The notes: generated by a model not told the origin, from the sequence alone. A DNA stretch of 64,000 bases from Candidatus Methanoperedentaceae archaeon (GCA_003104905.1 PQAS01000055.1:1-64000); one strand, 5' to 3'; shown: positions 16,929 through 27,349, counted from the first letter of the stretch. Numbers and translations: made by a program.

Positions 16929-19603
16929 TGATTATAAATCTCCTGACGTTTTTTAAAAGCTTCTTTTCCACCTTCCATAATATCTACAATATTTTTTTGG
17001 ATTTCTTCCTTGTCTATACTTCCATAATCAGTAATTATTTTTTCATTTTCAATTCTGAAAGTAAATATCTGTTCGCAATCGCCAAGAACTGGGATATTTG
17101 GATTGTGTGTGGCAAAAATTATCTGACGTTTAGATTTTAATTCAATAATTTTTTTAATGAGTCCATCATAAATTGTTTGATTGTCAAGGTCATCTTCTGG
17201 TTGATCCATAATAACAGGTGTATTTTCTTGAGTAAGAAGTAATAGCAGCAAAGAAGAAGCTCTCTGCCCCAAGGAAAGTGTTTGAATTTGTCTTTCTTTA
17301 TATTTAATATCAATTAAATCTGGTACACGAAATAAGCATAAAACGTCCTCTTGCTCCTGAAATCTTTCCCTAAACTTTATGAACTCGATGTCAGTAAAGC
17401 CAATATTTTTAAAGATATCCTTATCTTCCAGAGAATTAGATAATTCTATATTATCTGAAAAGAACTCTGCAATTTTTTCATATTTATTCGATCGCACTCC
17501 AATTCCTCGAAAAATATCCGTCAGGAATTCTACATATTTTTTTTTGTTCCCCTTATATTTGATTTCTATTTGCACTAACGTTTCTAATTTATTAATCTCA
17601 TCCATCTTTCTTGTCCTTTCAGACCACTGTTTGTGCCATAATTCCTGTAAATCAGAATATAAGTTTTTCTTTTGCTCCTCAAGTTGCGAAATTGTATGAT
17701 TATATTTTTCAATCTCCGAAATAATTACTTTAACTTTTTCTAATTCTTTTATAAATTTACCATAATCATCGGGTGATACTTCCGTTACATCAATATCTCG
17801 TTTAATTCTGGCAATTTCTTCTTGTATCTTCTCTCTTGCCTCAAAAAATCTTGATTTTAATTTTTCGAATTCTTCGAAGGAAGATTGACCATTTTTTTCA
17901 ATTTCTTCAATTTTCTCCGACCAAATTTCTTTGAGTTTCACAATATGATTTTCAATTTCTTTAAATAAATCTGGATTCTCTATTGAAGATATTGGAATTA
18001 TTGAAGAAAAGTTATTTTCAATTTTTTCTTTGAAATCAGATATATTCTCTTTTGAATCCACAATGAATTTAGATAGCCTTTCCAATATTACTTCATCTTT
18101 TTTGAAGTTTGCATCTTTTTGAAGTTTGTCTGCTATCTTCTTTTTCTTAAAAATCGTTATCTTCTCCTCTAAGGAGGATTTTTTAGCTTCATAATCTCCT
18201 TTTTTCGTTATTTTTTCCCTTAGAGTATATATTGATTTACAAATATCTTTAATTTTACTTTCTTTCTTTAAAATTTCTTCATTTATCTCATTTAATTCTT
18301 CTTTTATGAATTGATCTATAAAACCAATTTGTTGCTCTCTTTCCATAGACATTTTTTGAATATCTTTTTGTCCATAGTAAACAATTGGAAACACTGATGA
18401 GGGGTAAAGATTGGGGATAAATTCATCATTTCTATATACTTTTCCACGCTCTCCCATTATCCTTTCAATTCTATATGCTTGACCTTTATTTATTACTTCA
18501 AGAATAATTTTACCGCCAGATCCAATTGCATATACCAAAAGATCTTCTTTATAATCAGCATCCTCTTTTGCCTCAAGATTCAATGCATACCTCATTGACT
18601 CAATTAATGCTGACTTTCCAGATCCTCTGATGCCAATCAAGTTATTCATATCACAATTTAGGCGCATATTAATATTAGACATAGTTTTTCCGGTTTCAAC
18701 TCGAATGCTTTTTATGCAGGGATAATTGGTTGGGGGAATGTCTGCTCTTACTCTCAATTCATGATTAATAAGAGCAAACTTGACGGCCTCAAAACTATAA
18801 TATCCGATCTTAAGGATAGAATATTTTTTCCCAATATCTTCAAAATTTTTTGGATCCGATGCTGAAATAAACGCTGGTGTATATGCTCTTTCACTTTTTC
18901 CGCTTTCTCTTGCCACTTCTCTTACCCAATTGTTCAAGAAAGTTGATTTTGAGCTTCCTGATGCATCCTGGCAGGCTAATATTTGTTTTCTGAAATATCC
19001 ACTTCTGAGAAAATCTTTAATCCTCCCACCTTCGAGTTCCTTGAAAAAACCACAACTATTATCTGTATGTGCCAGAATGAGAAAATATTGGCTTTTTAAT
19101 TCGTTTAGTTCCATAATTGTGTTTTCTAAGTTCAAATCGCATAATAAAGGATTGTTATTGCCATCGAAACAAGGCTTGCCTTTAAAAACTATATGCAAAA
19201 AATTTTCAATTTTTGAAATATTATTTATACTTTTTTCTGCATCATCTGGTGCAAATATAATGAGTGTGTGAAGTCCCCGTTTTCCGTCATTGACAGAAAG
19301 TTCAACTCCTGGTAATAAAAAGATGCCATTTTCTATCGCTGTTGTTTTAATAAATTCATATTCATTTTTGTCAAATTTATTATGATTCGTAATCGCGCCA
19401 ATTTTAATTTCTTTCTTTTTAAGTTCATTCACAAATAGTTCCGCAAATTTCTGATTATCTGATATATTAGTTTTGAACTCTTTGTCCGCCTTAGTATGTA
19501 GATGAAAATCCGCTTTTATATATATAGAACCATCTGGAAAAACTGCGGAGAACGCCGTATTATCTGTAGTACAACAATTTTGTCCCTTCTCAATCTTCTT
19601 CAT
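16916..19603 (-). CDS. PHP-domain SMC-like ATPase (TrlF type)
   Basis: The 895 residues combine an N-terminal PHP phosphoesterase (DFHLHT from residue 32, TNHN, PGVELSVND) with an SMC/Rad50-like ATPase: Walker A GIRGSGKSA near 323, a long charged coiled-coil region from about 430 to 660, signature LSLGQRAS and Walker B VIMDQPEDDLDN near 795. This is the layout of TrlF-family ATPases found next to defence genes. It would couple DNA or RNA sensing by the ATPase to cleavage by the PHP site; this is inference. It is the first gene of a two-gene operon, A+T-rich, and divergent from herA. Confidence 0.85.
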   Translation of the reverse strand: MKKIEKGQNCCTTDNTAFSAVFPDGSIYIKADFHLHTKADKEFKTNISDNQKFAELFVNELKKKEIKIGAITNHNKFDKNEYEFIKTTAIENGIFLLPGVELSVNDGKRGLHTLIIFAPDDAEKSINNISKIENFLHIVFKGKPCFDGNNNPLLCDLNLENTIMELNELKSQYFLILAHTDNSCGFFKELEGGRIKDFLRSGYFRKQILACQDASGSSKSTFLNNWVREVARESGKSERAYTPAFISASDPKNFEDIGKKYSILKIGYYSFEAVKFALINHELRVRADIPPTNYPCIKSIRVETGKTMSNINMRLNCDMNNLIGIRGSGKSALIESMRYALNLEAKEDADYKEDLLVYAIGSGGKIILEVINKGQAYRIERIMGERGKVYRNDEFIPNLYPSSVFPIVYYGQKDIQKMSMEREQQIGFIDQFIKEELNEINEEILKKESKIKDICKSIYTLREKITKKGDYEAKKSSLEEKITIFKKKKIADKLQKDANFKKDEVILERLSKFIVDSKENISDFKEKIENNFSSIIPISSIENPDLFKEIENHIVKLKEIWSEKIEEIEKNGQSSFEEFEKLKSRFFEAREKIQEEIARIKRDIDVTEVSPDDYGKFIKELEKVKVIISEIEKYNHTISQLEEQKKNLYSDLQELWHKQWSERTRKMDEINKLETLVQIEIKYKGNKKKYVEFLTDIFRGIGVRSNKYEKIAEFFSDNIELSNSLEDKDIFKNIGFTDIEFIKFRERFQEQEDVLCLFRVPDLIDIKYKERQIQTLSLGQRASSLLLLLLTQENTPVIMDQPEDDLDNQTIYDGLIKKIIELKSKRQIIFATHNPNIPVLGDCEQIFTFRIENEKIITDYGSIDKEEIQKNIVDIMEGGKEAFKKRQEIYNQWIL

Positions 19604-19764
19604 TTTTTGCGCCGCCTTGCTAATCCCTTACTTTTATTTTTCTTGTGTGATATATATTCACATACTGATATTGATTCATATCTATATTAATATAAGCTTG
19701 GCAATCATTCTTCGAGAGGATGAATAGAAAGTATAATACTCTTCTGGAATAATCCTGACACACA

Positions 19765-21573
19765 ATGGCGAAGGACTCAATCGGTGTAATATTCGGAAAG
19801 ACAAGTTCGACAAGTTTCAGGTTTGCCGTTTCTGACAGCCTGGCCACAAGGAGATCGGACTATATCAAGGTCTGGCATGAATCGGACGGCTGGGCGCTTG
19901 CACAGGTATCAACGATCACAAGTTCAAGCGAAGATTTCTCAGTAGATGAAGCTGTAGATGCTGCGGAGGGGTCCTCAAAAATCGGGGAGATGGATGAACA
20001 TATTATCGCGGATGCAATAGTGATAGGCGTGCGGGGCATAGACGGGGTGCTTCGTGTCCCTAAATCACCCTTCAGCCCGGGGGATAAGATATTCAAGGCT
20101 GATGATGTCCTGATAAAACAGACCCTGGGTCTTATGCGGGGGGATGTATATATCGGACTTCTTGACGGGCAAAGCGTAAAAGTAAACCTTGATGCAAATA
20201 ACCTTGTACAAAAACACTGCAGCATCCTTGCAAAAACAGGGGCGGGAAAATCCTATACAGGAGGCGTGATTCTTGAGGAGCTTCTTGATAAGGGCGTTCC
20301 GCTTTTGATCATTGATCCCCACGGGGAATATGCGACCCTGAAACTTCCCAATGAAGATAAGCCCGCAACATTTGAGAGATACGGGATAACACCCAAGGGG
20401 TATGCCTCGCAGGTAACTGTTTATACCCCCGCGAATAAAGTCCTCAATCCCGGAGCTGATTTTCTGTTCAGGTTAAATGGCATTAATCTTAGCATAAAGG
20501 AATTATCGCAGTTTTTCTCGGATGAACGCTCGCAGAATGAAACGGGTATATTGTTCGAAGCCGTCTCAAAACTGAAGCTCGAAAAACAGAACTATACCAT
20601 TGACGATATAATATTTGAAGTGGGACAGAATAAGAGCAAAGCCAAATGGAATGTGATCAACAAGCTTGAAACGCTTCGTGAAACTGGCATTCTTTCAGAT
20701 AAATCAACTACCATCAGTGAGCTTGTGCAGGATGGACGGGCCTCAATAATCGACATGAAAGGTGTTAACCCCGACCTTCAGGCCATGATCGTGGCAAAAT
20801 TATGTACCGATATTTTCGATGCCAGAAAACTTAATACTGTGCCGCCGTGCATGCTTGTCATTGAAGAAGCGCATAATTTCTGCCCTGAAAAAGGATTTGA
20901 AAGAACTGTCAGCACGGATATACTTCGAACCATCGCGTCAGAGGGAAGGAAATTCGGTCTTGGGCTCATGGTTGTTTCACAGCGCCCTGCGCGTGTCGAT
21001 AAGAACATTCTTTCGCAGTGCAATACACAGATAATAATGAAAGTGACAAATCCCAATGACTTGAAAGCCATCAGTAAAGGGCTTGAAGGGATAGGCTCTG
21101 ATGTGGAGGATGATATCAAGAGTCTTTCACCGGGGGTAGCGATGATCGTAAGCACATATATCGAGCGCCCCATCCTTGTGGATATAAGGACACGAAAAAG
21201 TAAGCATGGCGGGGCAAGTGTACCTGTCGTTAAAGACCCATTGGCAGACAGCCAGAGGATAAAAACCCCACCCATCGAAATCATTGATAGACCGAAATCA
21301 GGCATTGACCCGAAATTATCTGATGTTCCAAAACCTATTGTTACTCAAAGCCCGATCGATAATCCGAAGACTGTTCCCGGTTCCCAGAAGATAATTGACA
21401 ATGCCAGGACTATTATCGAAACGCCTGGAGCCTTTATTAATAAAGCCAGGTCTATCATAGAATCAAAAAAAACCGAACCCCAGCATGAAGAGATAAAAGA
21501 GCAAATAGAGCGAAAAAAAGGAAAACGCGAAACCAGTCTCTATCGCAAAATGTTCGGATCGAGGAAAAAATGA
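19765..21573 (+). CDS. herA: HerA-family DNA translocase/helicase
   Basis: The protein has 602 residues: an N-terminal HAS barrel ([14 protein letters not shown] to about 150), then the FtsK/HerA-like ATPase with Walker A AKTGAGKS near 157-164, [13 protein letters not shown], and Walker [13 protein letters not shown], with [20 protein letters not shown] after it. The C-terminal 120 residues are a charged, proline-rich tail. HerA normally acts with NurA, Mre11 and Rad50 in DNA end resection, but none of these genes is near. A TATA-like AAGTATAATAC at about 19729-19739 puts the transcript start close to the ATG, so translation may be leaderless. Confidence 0.88.
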   Translation: MAKDSIGVIFGKTSSTSFRFAVSDSLATRRSDYIKVWHESDGWALAQVSTITSSSEDFSVDEAVDAAEGSSKIGEMDEHIIADAIVIGVRGIDGVLRVPKSPFSPGDKIFKADDVLIKQTLGLMRGDVYIGLLDGQSVKVNLDANNLVQKHCSILAKTGAGKSYTGGVILEELLDKGVPLLIIDPHGEYATLKLPNEDKPATFERYGITPKGYASQVTVYTPANKVLNPGADFLFRLNGINLSIKELSQFFSDERSQNETGILFEAVSKLKLEKQNYTIDDIIFEVGQNKSKAKWNVINKLETLRETGILSDKSTTISELVQDGRASIIDMKGVNPDLQAMIVAKLCTDIFDARKLNTVPPCMLVIEEAHNFCPEKGFERTVSTDILRTIASEGRKFGLGLMVVSQRPARVDKNILSQCNTQIIMKVTNPNDLKAISKGLEGIGSDVEDDIKSLSPGVAMIVSTYIERPILVDIRTRKSKHGGASVPVVKDPLADSQRIKTPPIEIIDRPKSGIDPKLSDVPKPIVTQSPIDNPKTVPGSQKIIDNARTIIETPGAFINKARSIIESKKTEPQHEEIKEQIERKKGKRETSLYRKMFGSRKK

Positions 21574-22865
21574 CAACTTTAATGGAAATGGCACACGCCG
21601 GGATAATAACCCCGGAGATAAAAAGCGTGGCCGCAACAGAAGGGATAAATGCTGATACCCTGAGAAAACTCATTGCCCGGGGATTAATTGTCATCCCCCG
21701 GAATCTCAAGAGCAAATCAACACCCATCGGCATCGGAAAATTGATGCGGACAAAGATCAATGCAAATATTGGTACCTCCAGGGATAACATTGATATTGAT
21801 GCTGAAATTGAAAAAGCAATAACTGCGCAAAAATATGGCGCTGATACCATAATGGATCTCTCCACAGGCGGAGACCTGGATCTGATACGCAGGAGAATAC
21901 TGGATTCTGTTAATGTCTCTGTGGGTTCTGTCCCGATATACCAGGCGGCAGGGAAAAGCATCGAGGATATGACCAGCGATGATATGTTCAATGCAGTAAG
22001 GAAACATGCAAAAGACGGGATTGATTTTGTCACCATCCATGCCGGTGTGACATTATCCTCTTATGAACGTCTGAAGAACAGTGACAGGATACTCGATGTA
22101 GTGAGCCGTGGGGGCGCTTTTACCATATCCTGGATGGAACATAATAATTTGGAAAATCCTTTTTATTCCGAATATGATTATCTGCTTGAGATAGCCAGGG
22201 AATATGATTTGACAATAAGCCTGGGTGACGGAATGCGTCCCGGCTGCATAAACGACGCTTCGGACAGGGCAAAATTCGAGGAATTCATAATCCTGGGAGA
22301 ACTTGTAAAAAGAGCAAGGGCTGCAGGTATCCAGACCATTGTTGAAGGTCCGGGGCATGTCCCTGTTGATGAGATCGGACTTTCAGTTACGGCAATGAAG
22401 CACCTGACCGGGAATGCACCAATTTATCTTCTTGGTCCTCTTGTCACCGATATCGCGCCGGGATATGACCACATTACCGCCGCCATCGGCGGGAGTGTCG
22501 CAGGTATGCACGGCGCGGATTTCCTGTGCATGACCACGCCTGCCGAACATCTTGCCCTCCCTGATGTTGATGATATCAAAGAAGGAACAATCGTTACAAG
22601 AATTGCCGCCCATGCTGCCGACCTTACAAAAGAAGGAGTAAGGGAACGAGCTCGCGCCTGTGACCGTGAAATGGCGCTGGCCAGGCGTGATCTTGACTGG
22701 AACGGGCAGTTCAAACAGGCGATAGATCCAGATAAGGCAAAAGAGATACATGCAAGGAGCAAGAATCCCGATACATGCAGCATGTGCGGGGAATTATGCT
22801 CAATCAAGATGATGAGAGATGTTATGGGGAAACAACCTTTAAAGAATAAGGAATCAAGAAATTAA
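21570..22865 (+). CDS. thiC: Phosphomethylpyrimidine synthase ThiC
   Basis: ThiC is the radical-SAM enzyme that converts aminoimidazole ribotide to HMP phosphate in thiamine synthesis. The 431 residues include [41 protein letters not shown] and a C-terminal Fe-S cluster motif CSMCGELC (CX2CX3C, as in archaeal forms). The gene overlaps herA by four bases (ATGA), so it is expressed from the herA transcript, an unexpected pairing. No TPP riboswitch can be present, because there is no leader. Confidence 0.93.
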   Translation: MTTLMEMAHAGIITPEIKSVAATEGINADTLRKLIARGLIVIPRNLKSKSTPIGIGKLMRTKINANIGTSRDNIDIDAEIEKAITAQKYGADTIMDLSTGGDLDLIRRRILDSVNVSVGSVPIYQAAGKSIEDMTSDDMFNAVRKHAKDGIDFVTIHAGVTLSSYERLKNSDRILDVVSRGGAFTISWMEHNNLENPFYSEYDYLLEIAREYDLTISLGDGMRPGCINDASDRAKFEEFIILGELVKRARAAGIQTIVEGPGHVPVDEIGLSVTAMKHLTGNAPIYLLGPLVTDIAPGYDHITAAIGGSVAGMHGADFLCMTTPAEHLALPDVDDIKEGTIVTRIAAHAADLTKEGVRERARACDREMALARRDLDWNGQFKQAIDPDKAKEIHARSKNPDTCSMCGELCSIKMMRDVMGKQPLKNKESRN

Positions 22866-22873
22866 ATCGATTC

Positions 22874-23074
22874 CTAAACCTGTGCCAGAATAACAGTATA
22901 ATTTTTTCCATAATATTTCGCGCATTTCGGACATGTGGTATAGAAGAAATACATCTTCTTAAGTTCCTTCCCTTTTGATTTGACATATCCCTGCATTTCT
23001 TTCATCCATGCGCCCATATTCTTATATGGCCCTTCAAAAACTTTTGATAGGAAATTCCCTGATAATTTCTCCAT
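22874..23074 (-). CDS. Small CPKC-containing protein, unknown
   Basis: This 66-residue basic protein carries one TTCPKCAKYYGK motif near the C-terminus, a possible metal-binding or redox-active half site. GGGAGG stands seven bases before the ATG, strong support that it is translated. It converges with thiC, nine bases away. No known family recognised; it may be specific to the Methanosarcinales. Confidence 0.65.
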   Translation of the reverse strand: MEKLSGNFLSKVFEGPYKNMGAWMKEMQGYVKSKGKELKKMYFFYTTCPKCAKYYGKNYTVILAQV

Positions 23075-23196
23075 AAATCTGCCTCCCTTGTTATTTTATA
23101 ATTTGTACAATGGATATTAATCTTATTGATCAAAGAGTTCGCAACAATTTTCGATCATATTCATAACAACATTTTGGGATAGCAGCGATGGGTAAT

Positions 23197-23835
23197 TCAA
23201 TTCTTATTACTTACGCTTGCCTGCGGTATTACCTGCCATTGTTCCTTAATTGCCTTCATCATTCCCGGATATACAATATGACGGCGGAATGGTTCGATCA
23301 ATTTCAGATATACTTTCCCATAAATTCCTCTTGGGACCACATAAATGGCCAGTGTTGCAGTATAATTATTATCATTTTTCTTGATCCAGCCGACATGTAT
23401 CAGACCATGTACCGTATCGTTAGAAAGTTCATGCAAGCTCTCATCCTCAAATAGATAAACAGGGCGAAATTCCAGACCACTATCATCGCCTTTAATTGTC
23501 TTTCCCGCTTTACTTTTTTTAAGATCTTCACTATTTAACCGTGTCTTAACAGTTGTCTCCTGGCAGCCGGGAATTGGCAAAGTATTGATGTTCCTGTCCA
23601 GAGGAATAATTTTGTCTATCCAGAATCGCAGAGTGAAAAGAATATTGACTAATGTTGTTTTTGATTGTATTTTCTTAAATGTTTCTAATGTTATTCCATA
23701 AAAAGACTGGAAATTCTCGGTTTTAGAATTATTCGCAGCAATCGGGATTTCCCAGACATCCCACAAGATAAAATCAGTCGCAATTTCATTTACTTTCCAT
23801 TGACGCGCAAAATGTGTTTCCTTATTTATCATCAT
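23197..23835 (-). CDS. DUF2867-like protein
   Basis: The 212-residue protein is likely a DUF2867 member (FWIDKIIPLD, LIHVGWI, YVVPRGIYGKVYLKLIEPFRRHIVYPGMM). The last segment, with the phrase on 'PFR+ +VYPxMM', is the most telling part; this family has an SRPBCC-like fold. No membrane segment or signal. The ligand is unknown. No strong ribosome-binding site is visible. Confidence 0.6.
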   Translation of the reverse strand: MMINKETHFARQWKVNEIATDFILWDVWEIPIAANNSKTENFQSFYGITLETFKKIQSKTTLVNILFTLRFWIDKIIPLDRNINTLPIPGCQETTVKTRLNSEDLKKSKAGKTIKGDDSGLEFRPVYLFEDESLHELSNDTVHGLIHVGWIKKNDNNYTATLAIYVVPRGIYGKVYLKLIEPFRRHIVYPGMMKAIKEQWQVIPQASVSNKN

Positions 23836-23939
23836 ATCTTATTCTTTTTTGTATTTATTAATCGCCCAGCCTTTTGTCTTCTTCATATTTTGTGTTCATC
23901 GGATTTCCTTCTGATCTGAACAGTTGCTTCTTGTTTAAG

Positions 23940-24734
23940 TCATCCAAGATTCCCACCAATTCTATTATATATTTTATCAGGTTGCCATGGAAATGCTTTT
24001 CCCAAAATCATCCTCTTAGCTCTTTTAGTCTCTGCAAATCCATTTTCTTTAAGGAAAGCAATACCTTCTCTATTTTCAACAGGTAATGCTCCCGATGTCG
24101 AAAATTTCAATCTCATTAGCTCTATTCCAGCTTCCATAGTATCAGCAACGATCAAACCATCTCCTAATTCAGGTAAATAATAACCGATTATTTTTCCATT
24201 TTTTTTATATACATAAGAATTTTCTAACTTATCTATTAGCAATCTTCTTCTATCTTCACCCGACACACTTTTATCCAGAGAAAAAATATCCTCTGTGTTC
24301 GTATTTGAATAACGGACAATATTTTCCATATGATGATAATCTTTAAATGCTTCTGTTCTTTCAAAAAAAACGTATTCTGTTTGTTCTACAAAACCAGCTT
24401 TTTCATAAATCTTATAACCAAGATCAGTTGCTATCAGTGATACAGTTTCGCAACCTGAATTCTTAAGAAAAATCAACAAAAGATCAACTATCAAACTACC
24501 TATCCCTCTTTTTCTAAATTCCGGATTTACTATGATATGAGCTAACCAGGCTGTATTACCAAATGATATTCCTGCTCCAATGCCAACAATACTGCCCTTT
24601 ATCATTACCTTTACGGGTTTACAAAATGGCATCTTCGCATAATAATCAAATATTGGTACTATGTCCGTCCATCCTTCAGGCTGTAATTCCCGGAGGTTGT
24701 AAAGATCACTTTCAATTATAGTGTCAAGGATCAT
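23940..24734 (-). CDS. GNAT-family N-acetyltransferase with Acetyltransf_18-like C-terminus
   Basis: The N-terminal half is a GNAT domain, with the acetyl-CoA-binding site at NPEFRKRGIGSLIV and KIYEKAGF. The C-terminal half (SVSGEDRRRLLID, GYYLPELGDGLIVAD, FLKENGF) resembles the Acetyltransf_18 domain seen in YitH-like two-domain proteins. The acceptor substrate is unknown. I place the start at the ATG (24734) that gives MILDTIIES, since the upstream in-frame ATG overlaps the preceding truncated gene further. It overlaps the 3' end of the methyltransferase remnant by 11 bases. Confidence 0.75.
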   Translation of the reverse strand: MILDTIIESDLYNLRELQPEGWTDIVPIFDYYAKMPFCKPVKVMIKGSIVGIGAGISFGNTAWLAHIIVNPEFRKRGIGSLIVDLLLIFLKNSGCETVSLIATDLGYKIYEKAGFVEQTEYVFFERTEAFKDYHHMENIVRYSNTNTEDIFSLDKSVSGEDRRRLLIDKLENSYVYKKNGKIIGYYLPELGDGLIVADTMEAGIELMRLKFSTSGALPVENREGIAFLKENGFAETKRAKRMILGKAFPWQPDKIYNRIGGNLG

Positions 24735-25104
24735 GCTTCTGTTTCCCAATCATTACTATTAAAATATCTGCAGTGAATACAATTGAGGCTAAAGTTAAAA
24801 GATCAAAACCAAGATACATCGGATTTCTACTGAACCTATATAATCCGTTTATTTTAAGTGTAGTGTTTTCTGAAGGCAAGCCTAATCTCGTTGAACGACC
24901 TAAATTGATGAGGCTTATACAAACAATTATTAATCCAATTGCAAATAACGTATATGATGTAATTTTGAGAAATTCATTTGGTTGACTGCTTATTATAAAG
25001 ATATTGAATATAGATAATATAAAAAGAATCCAGGTAATGTAGCCGAATATTTTTCCAGTATAAAAGAACAAAGGATGAATTGTTGTTTTTCCTATTAAAT
25101 CCAT
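24724..25104 (-). CDS. ICMT/phospholipid-methyltransferase-like protein, C-terminus missing
   Basis: The reading frame begins at the ATG at 25104, which has GGAGG five bases upstream, and encodes 126 residues with three or four membrane segments. NGLYRFSRNPMYLGFDLLTLASIVF is the signature of isoprenylcysteine/phospholipid methyltransferase-like proteins (PEMT/ICMT). The family normally continues some 45-60 residues to a conserved EER...F..Y..Y..RVPR end, which is absent; the frame runs into the start of the GNAT gene and stops. It is probably a deletion remnant or a non-functional protein. Confidence 0.6.
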   Translation of the reverse strand: MDLIGKTTIHPLFFYTGKIFGYITWILFILSIFNIFIISSQPNEFLKITSYTLFAIGLIIVCISLINLGRSTRLGLPSENTTLKINGLYRFSRNPMYLGFDLLTLASIVFTADILIVMIGKQKHDP

Positions 25105-25281
25105 GTATCCTCCGACCAACAGTGATGAATATATATTTATCCACACCATCCGCTGCTTTTCATGAGATGTTCATTGGCACTCAAAACAGATAAACATATT
25201 TCTAAATAGCAATTCTCTCGAATGAAAGGAGGGATTCTGATTGATTCCTTCCGAAAATTTTAAGTATTCTGAATCTGCATA

Positions 25282-25497
25282 GTGATTATGCCAATTAAGG
25301 GATTCGAAGAATATAAACGAAGAGAATACTGTAATGATATTCAATGTCCCATACAGCTGATGATGAATAAGAAAGCACAGGACGATCATAATGACCTGAG
25401 GGAAATATGTCAGGAAAATTGCCTGCATACGACATATGAATTCCATCACTGGCTGGTCGAAAAAGGCTATTTGCTTGTCAGGCCTGGAGGTATTTAA
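25282..25497 (+). CDS. Small cysteine-containing protein, first gene of the LsrF-like operon
   Basis: This protein of 69-71 residues contains YCNDIQCPIQ and ICQENCLHTTYEFHHWL, four cysteines and three histidines that could bind a metal. It stops one base before the ATG of the aldolase gene, and the GGAGG of that gene lies inside it, so co-translation is likely. The start could be GTG (25282) or ATG (25288); neither has a ribosome site and the transcript may be leaderless. No family recognised. Confidence 0.6.
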   Translation: MIMPIKGFEEYKRREYCNDIQCPIQLMMNKKAQDDHNDLREICQENCLHTTYEFHHWLVEKGYLLVRPGGI

Positions 25498-25498
25498 A

Positions 25499-26281
25499 AT
25501 GAACTGGGGAATGAAGAACAGGATATCACGGATAATCAAGCCCAAGAGTGGGCATTGTGTAATGCTGGCTGTTGATCATGGTTATTTCCAGGGCCCGACT
25601 ACCGGGCTTTCCAATCTTGGAAGAACTGTTGAACCGCTGCTGCCGTATGCCGATGCTTTGATGATAACAAGGGGAGCTATCAGGAACTGGATAGACCCTG
25701 CAGTGGATATACCCATAATTTTACGGGTATCCGGTGGGCAGAGCGTCCTGAAGGAATTATCCAATGAGATTATAACGACATGCATAGATGATGCTATACG
25801 CATCAATGCAACTGCGATCACCTGCTCCGTATATGTAGGCGGAGAATTTGAAAAGGAAACGATCCAGAACCTGTCAAAGCTTGTTGATGACGGTGAAGAA
25901 TATGGAATCCCTGTTCTTGCGGTTACAGCCGTCGGAAAAGATATGGTCCGTGACGCAAGGTACCTTGCTCTGGCTTCAAGGATATGTGTTGAGATCGGGG
26001 CACATATCGTAAAAACATATTATACCGAGGATTTCGGGAAAGTAGTGGAAGCGTGCAGGAATGTTCCTGTTGTAATAGCAGGGGGCAAGAAGCTTCCGGA
26101 AATGGATGCCCTGAAAATGGCATTCAACGCAGTATCAGATGGCGCTGTAGGGGTGGATATGGGACGAAATATTTTCCAGAGTGACAGCCCGGTAGGAATG
26201 ATACGGGCAGTAAGGGCGATCGTCCATGAAAATAAGACTGTGGATGAAGCTTATGCCATATACAATCAAACTAAATCATGA
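25499..26281 (+). CDS. LsrF-like aldolase/thiolase (DeoC/LacD superfamily)
   Basis: The protein (260 residues from the ATG after GGAGG) closely resembles E. coli LsrF: WGMKNRISRI, MLAVDHGYFQGPTTGL, AVTAVGKDMVRD, and VIAGGKKLPE, GVDMGRNIFQS. The catalytic lysine of LsrF (Lys203) corresponds to Lys172 here (HIVKTYY). LsrF processes the AI-2 signal in bacteria; archaeal relatives include aldolases for aromatic precursors, so its substrate is open. It lies in an operon with a small cysteine protein before and an alcohol dehydrogenase after it (ATGA overlap). An upstream in-frame ATG at 25436 is rejected because it falls inside the preceding gene. Confidence 0.8.
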   Translation: MNWGMKNRISRIIKPKSGHCVMLAVDHGYFQGPTTGLSNLGRTVEPLLPYADALMITRGAIRNWIDPAVDIPIILRVSGGQSVLKELSNEIITTCIDDAIRINATAITCSVYVGGEFEKETIQNLSKLVDDGEEYGIPVLAVTAVGKDMVRDARYLALASRICVEIGAHIVKTYYTEDFGKVVEACRNVPVVIAGGKKLPEMDALKMAFNAVSDGAVGVDMGRNIFQSDSPVGMIRAVRAIVHENKTVDEAYAIYNQTKS

Positions 26282-27255
26282 AAACTGCTGTATATTATAA
26301 CAATAACGATATCAGGATAGAGGAAAGGCCGGAACCCGAAATAAAAGACGGGGAAATAATTGTAAAGGTCAAAGCCTCAGGCATTTGCGGGACTGATCTT
26401 ATGGAATGGTACCGCATCAAGAAAGCGCCGCGGGTGCTGGGCCATGAGATGACAGGCGAAATAATAAAATCAAGATCGGATAAATTCAAGATAGGACAAA
26501 GGGTTTTTGTAAGCCATCATGTCCCCTGCGGTGAATGCAAATATTGTTTATCGGGCAACCATACCGCCTGTGAAACACTGCATAAAGGCAATTATGATCC
26601 CGGAGGATTCAGCGAATTTGTCAGGGTACCGCAAATCAATGTGGAGAACGGAACCTATATCCTGCCCGGAAATGTCTCTTATGAAGAGGGGACCATGATC
26701 GAGCCTCTTGCCTGTGTTGTAAGAGCCCAGAGAATAATCGATGTGAGAGAAGGCCAGACAGTTCTTGTCATGGGCTGCGGGATTTCCGGTCTGCTGAACA
26801 TCGTAGTGGCTAAATTAAAAAAAGCCAGGGTCATTGCAACTGATATCAATGATCATCGATTGGACAGGGCGCTGGAATCCGGTGCGGATGAGGTTTTCAA
26901 TGCTAAAGATGAATTAGATCTCAAAGCTGACAGGATAATTATGTGCACCGGGGCGATGTCTGCTTTTGAAGCTGCATTCAGGTACATAGACAAAAAAGGA
27001 ATAATAATGCTCTTCGCCATCCCGAATAAGAATATTTCCATCCCTGTTGAAGATTTCTGGAGGAATGAATTATCGGTTGTATCCAGCTATGGCGCAGCGC
27101 CTGTGGATCTGGATGAAGCGCTTTTATTGATCAAAGACAAGTTGATAAATGTCAGGGATATGATAACTGACAAGGTAAGATTGGAAGATATCCAGAAAGG
27201 ATTCAAAATTGCGGGAGGCCAGGGGGAATCTTTGAAGGTAGTGGTAGTTCCTTAA
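26278..27255 (+). CDS. Zinc-dependent medium-chain alcohol/polyol dehydrogenase
   Basis: This 325-residue member of the MDR superfamily has the catalytic zinc site (GICGTDLMEW and GHEMTGEI), the structural zinc cysteines CGECKYCLSGNHTAC, and a Rossmann stretch VMGCGISGLL. It resembles sorbitol/threonine dehydrogenases. It overlaps the LsrF-like gene by four bases. Together they suggest a pathway in which a phosphorylated keto-sugar is oxidised or reduced and then split or made; the substrate is unknown. Confidence 0.8.
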   Translation: MKTAVYYNNNDIRIEERPEPEIKDGEIIVKVKASGICGTDLMEWYRIKKAPRVLGHEMTGEIIKSRSDKFKIGQRVFVSHHVPCGECKYCLSGNHTACETLHKGNYDPGGFSEFVRVPQINVENGTYILPGNVSYEEGTMIEPLACVVRAQRIIDVREGQTVLVMGCGISGLLNIVVAKLKKARVIATDINDHRLDRALESGADEVFNAKDELDLKADRIIMCTGAMSAFEAAFRYIDKKGIIMLFAIPNKNISIPVEDFWRNELSVVSSYGAAPVDLDEALLLIKDKLINVRDMITDKVRLEDIQKGFKIAGGQGESLKVVVVP

Positions 27256-27349
27256 GTGAGATCGATCCCTGAAAAATATTTGATAATGCTGCCATTTCCA
27301 CGATTCAATGAATATGATATTTTTACATTAATTTACTGTGAAAAGTTTC

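Noticed and set aside
21400-21570. TPP riboswitch before thiC
   Set aside because: thiC starts inside herA with a four-base overlap; there is no leader and no THI-box-like sequence.
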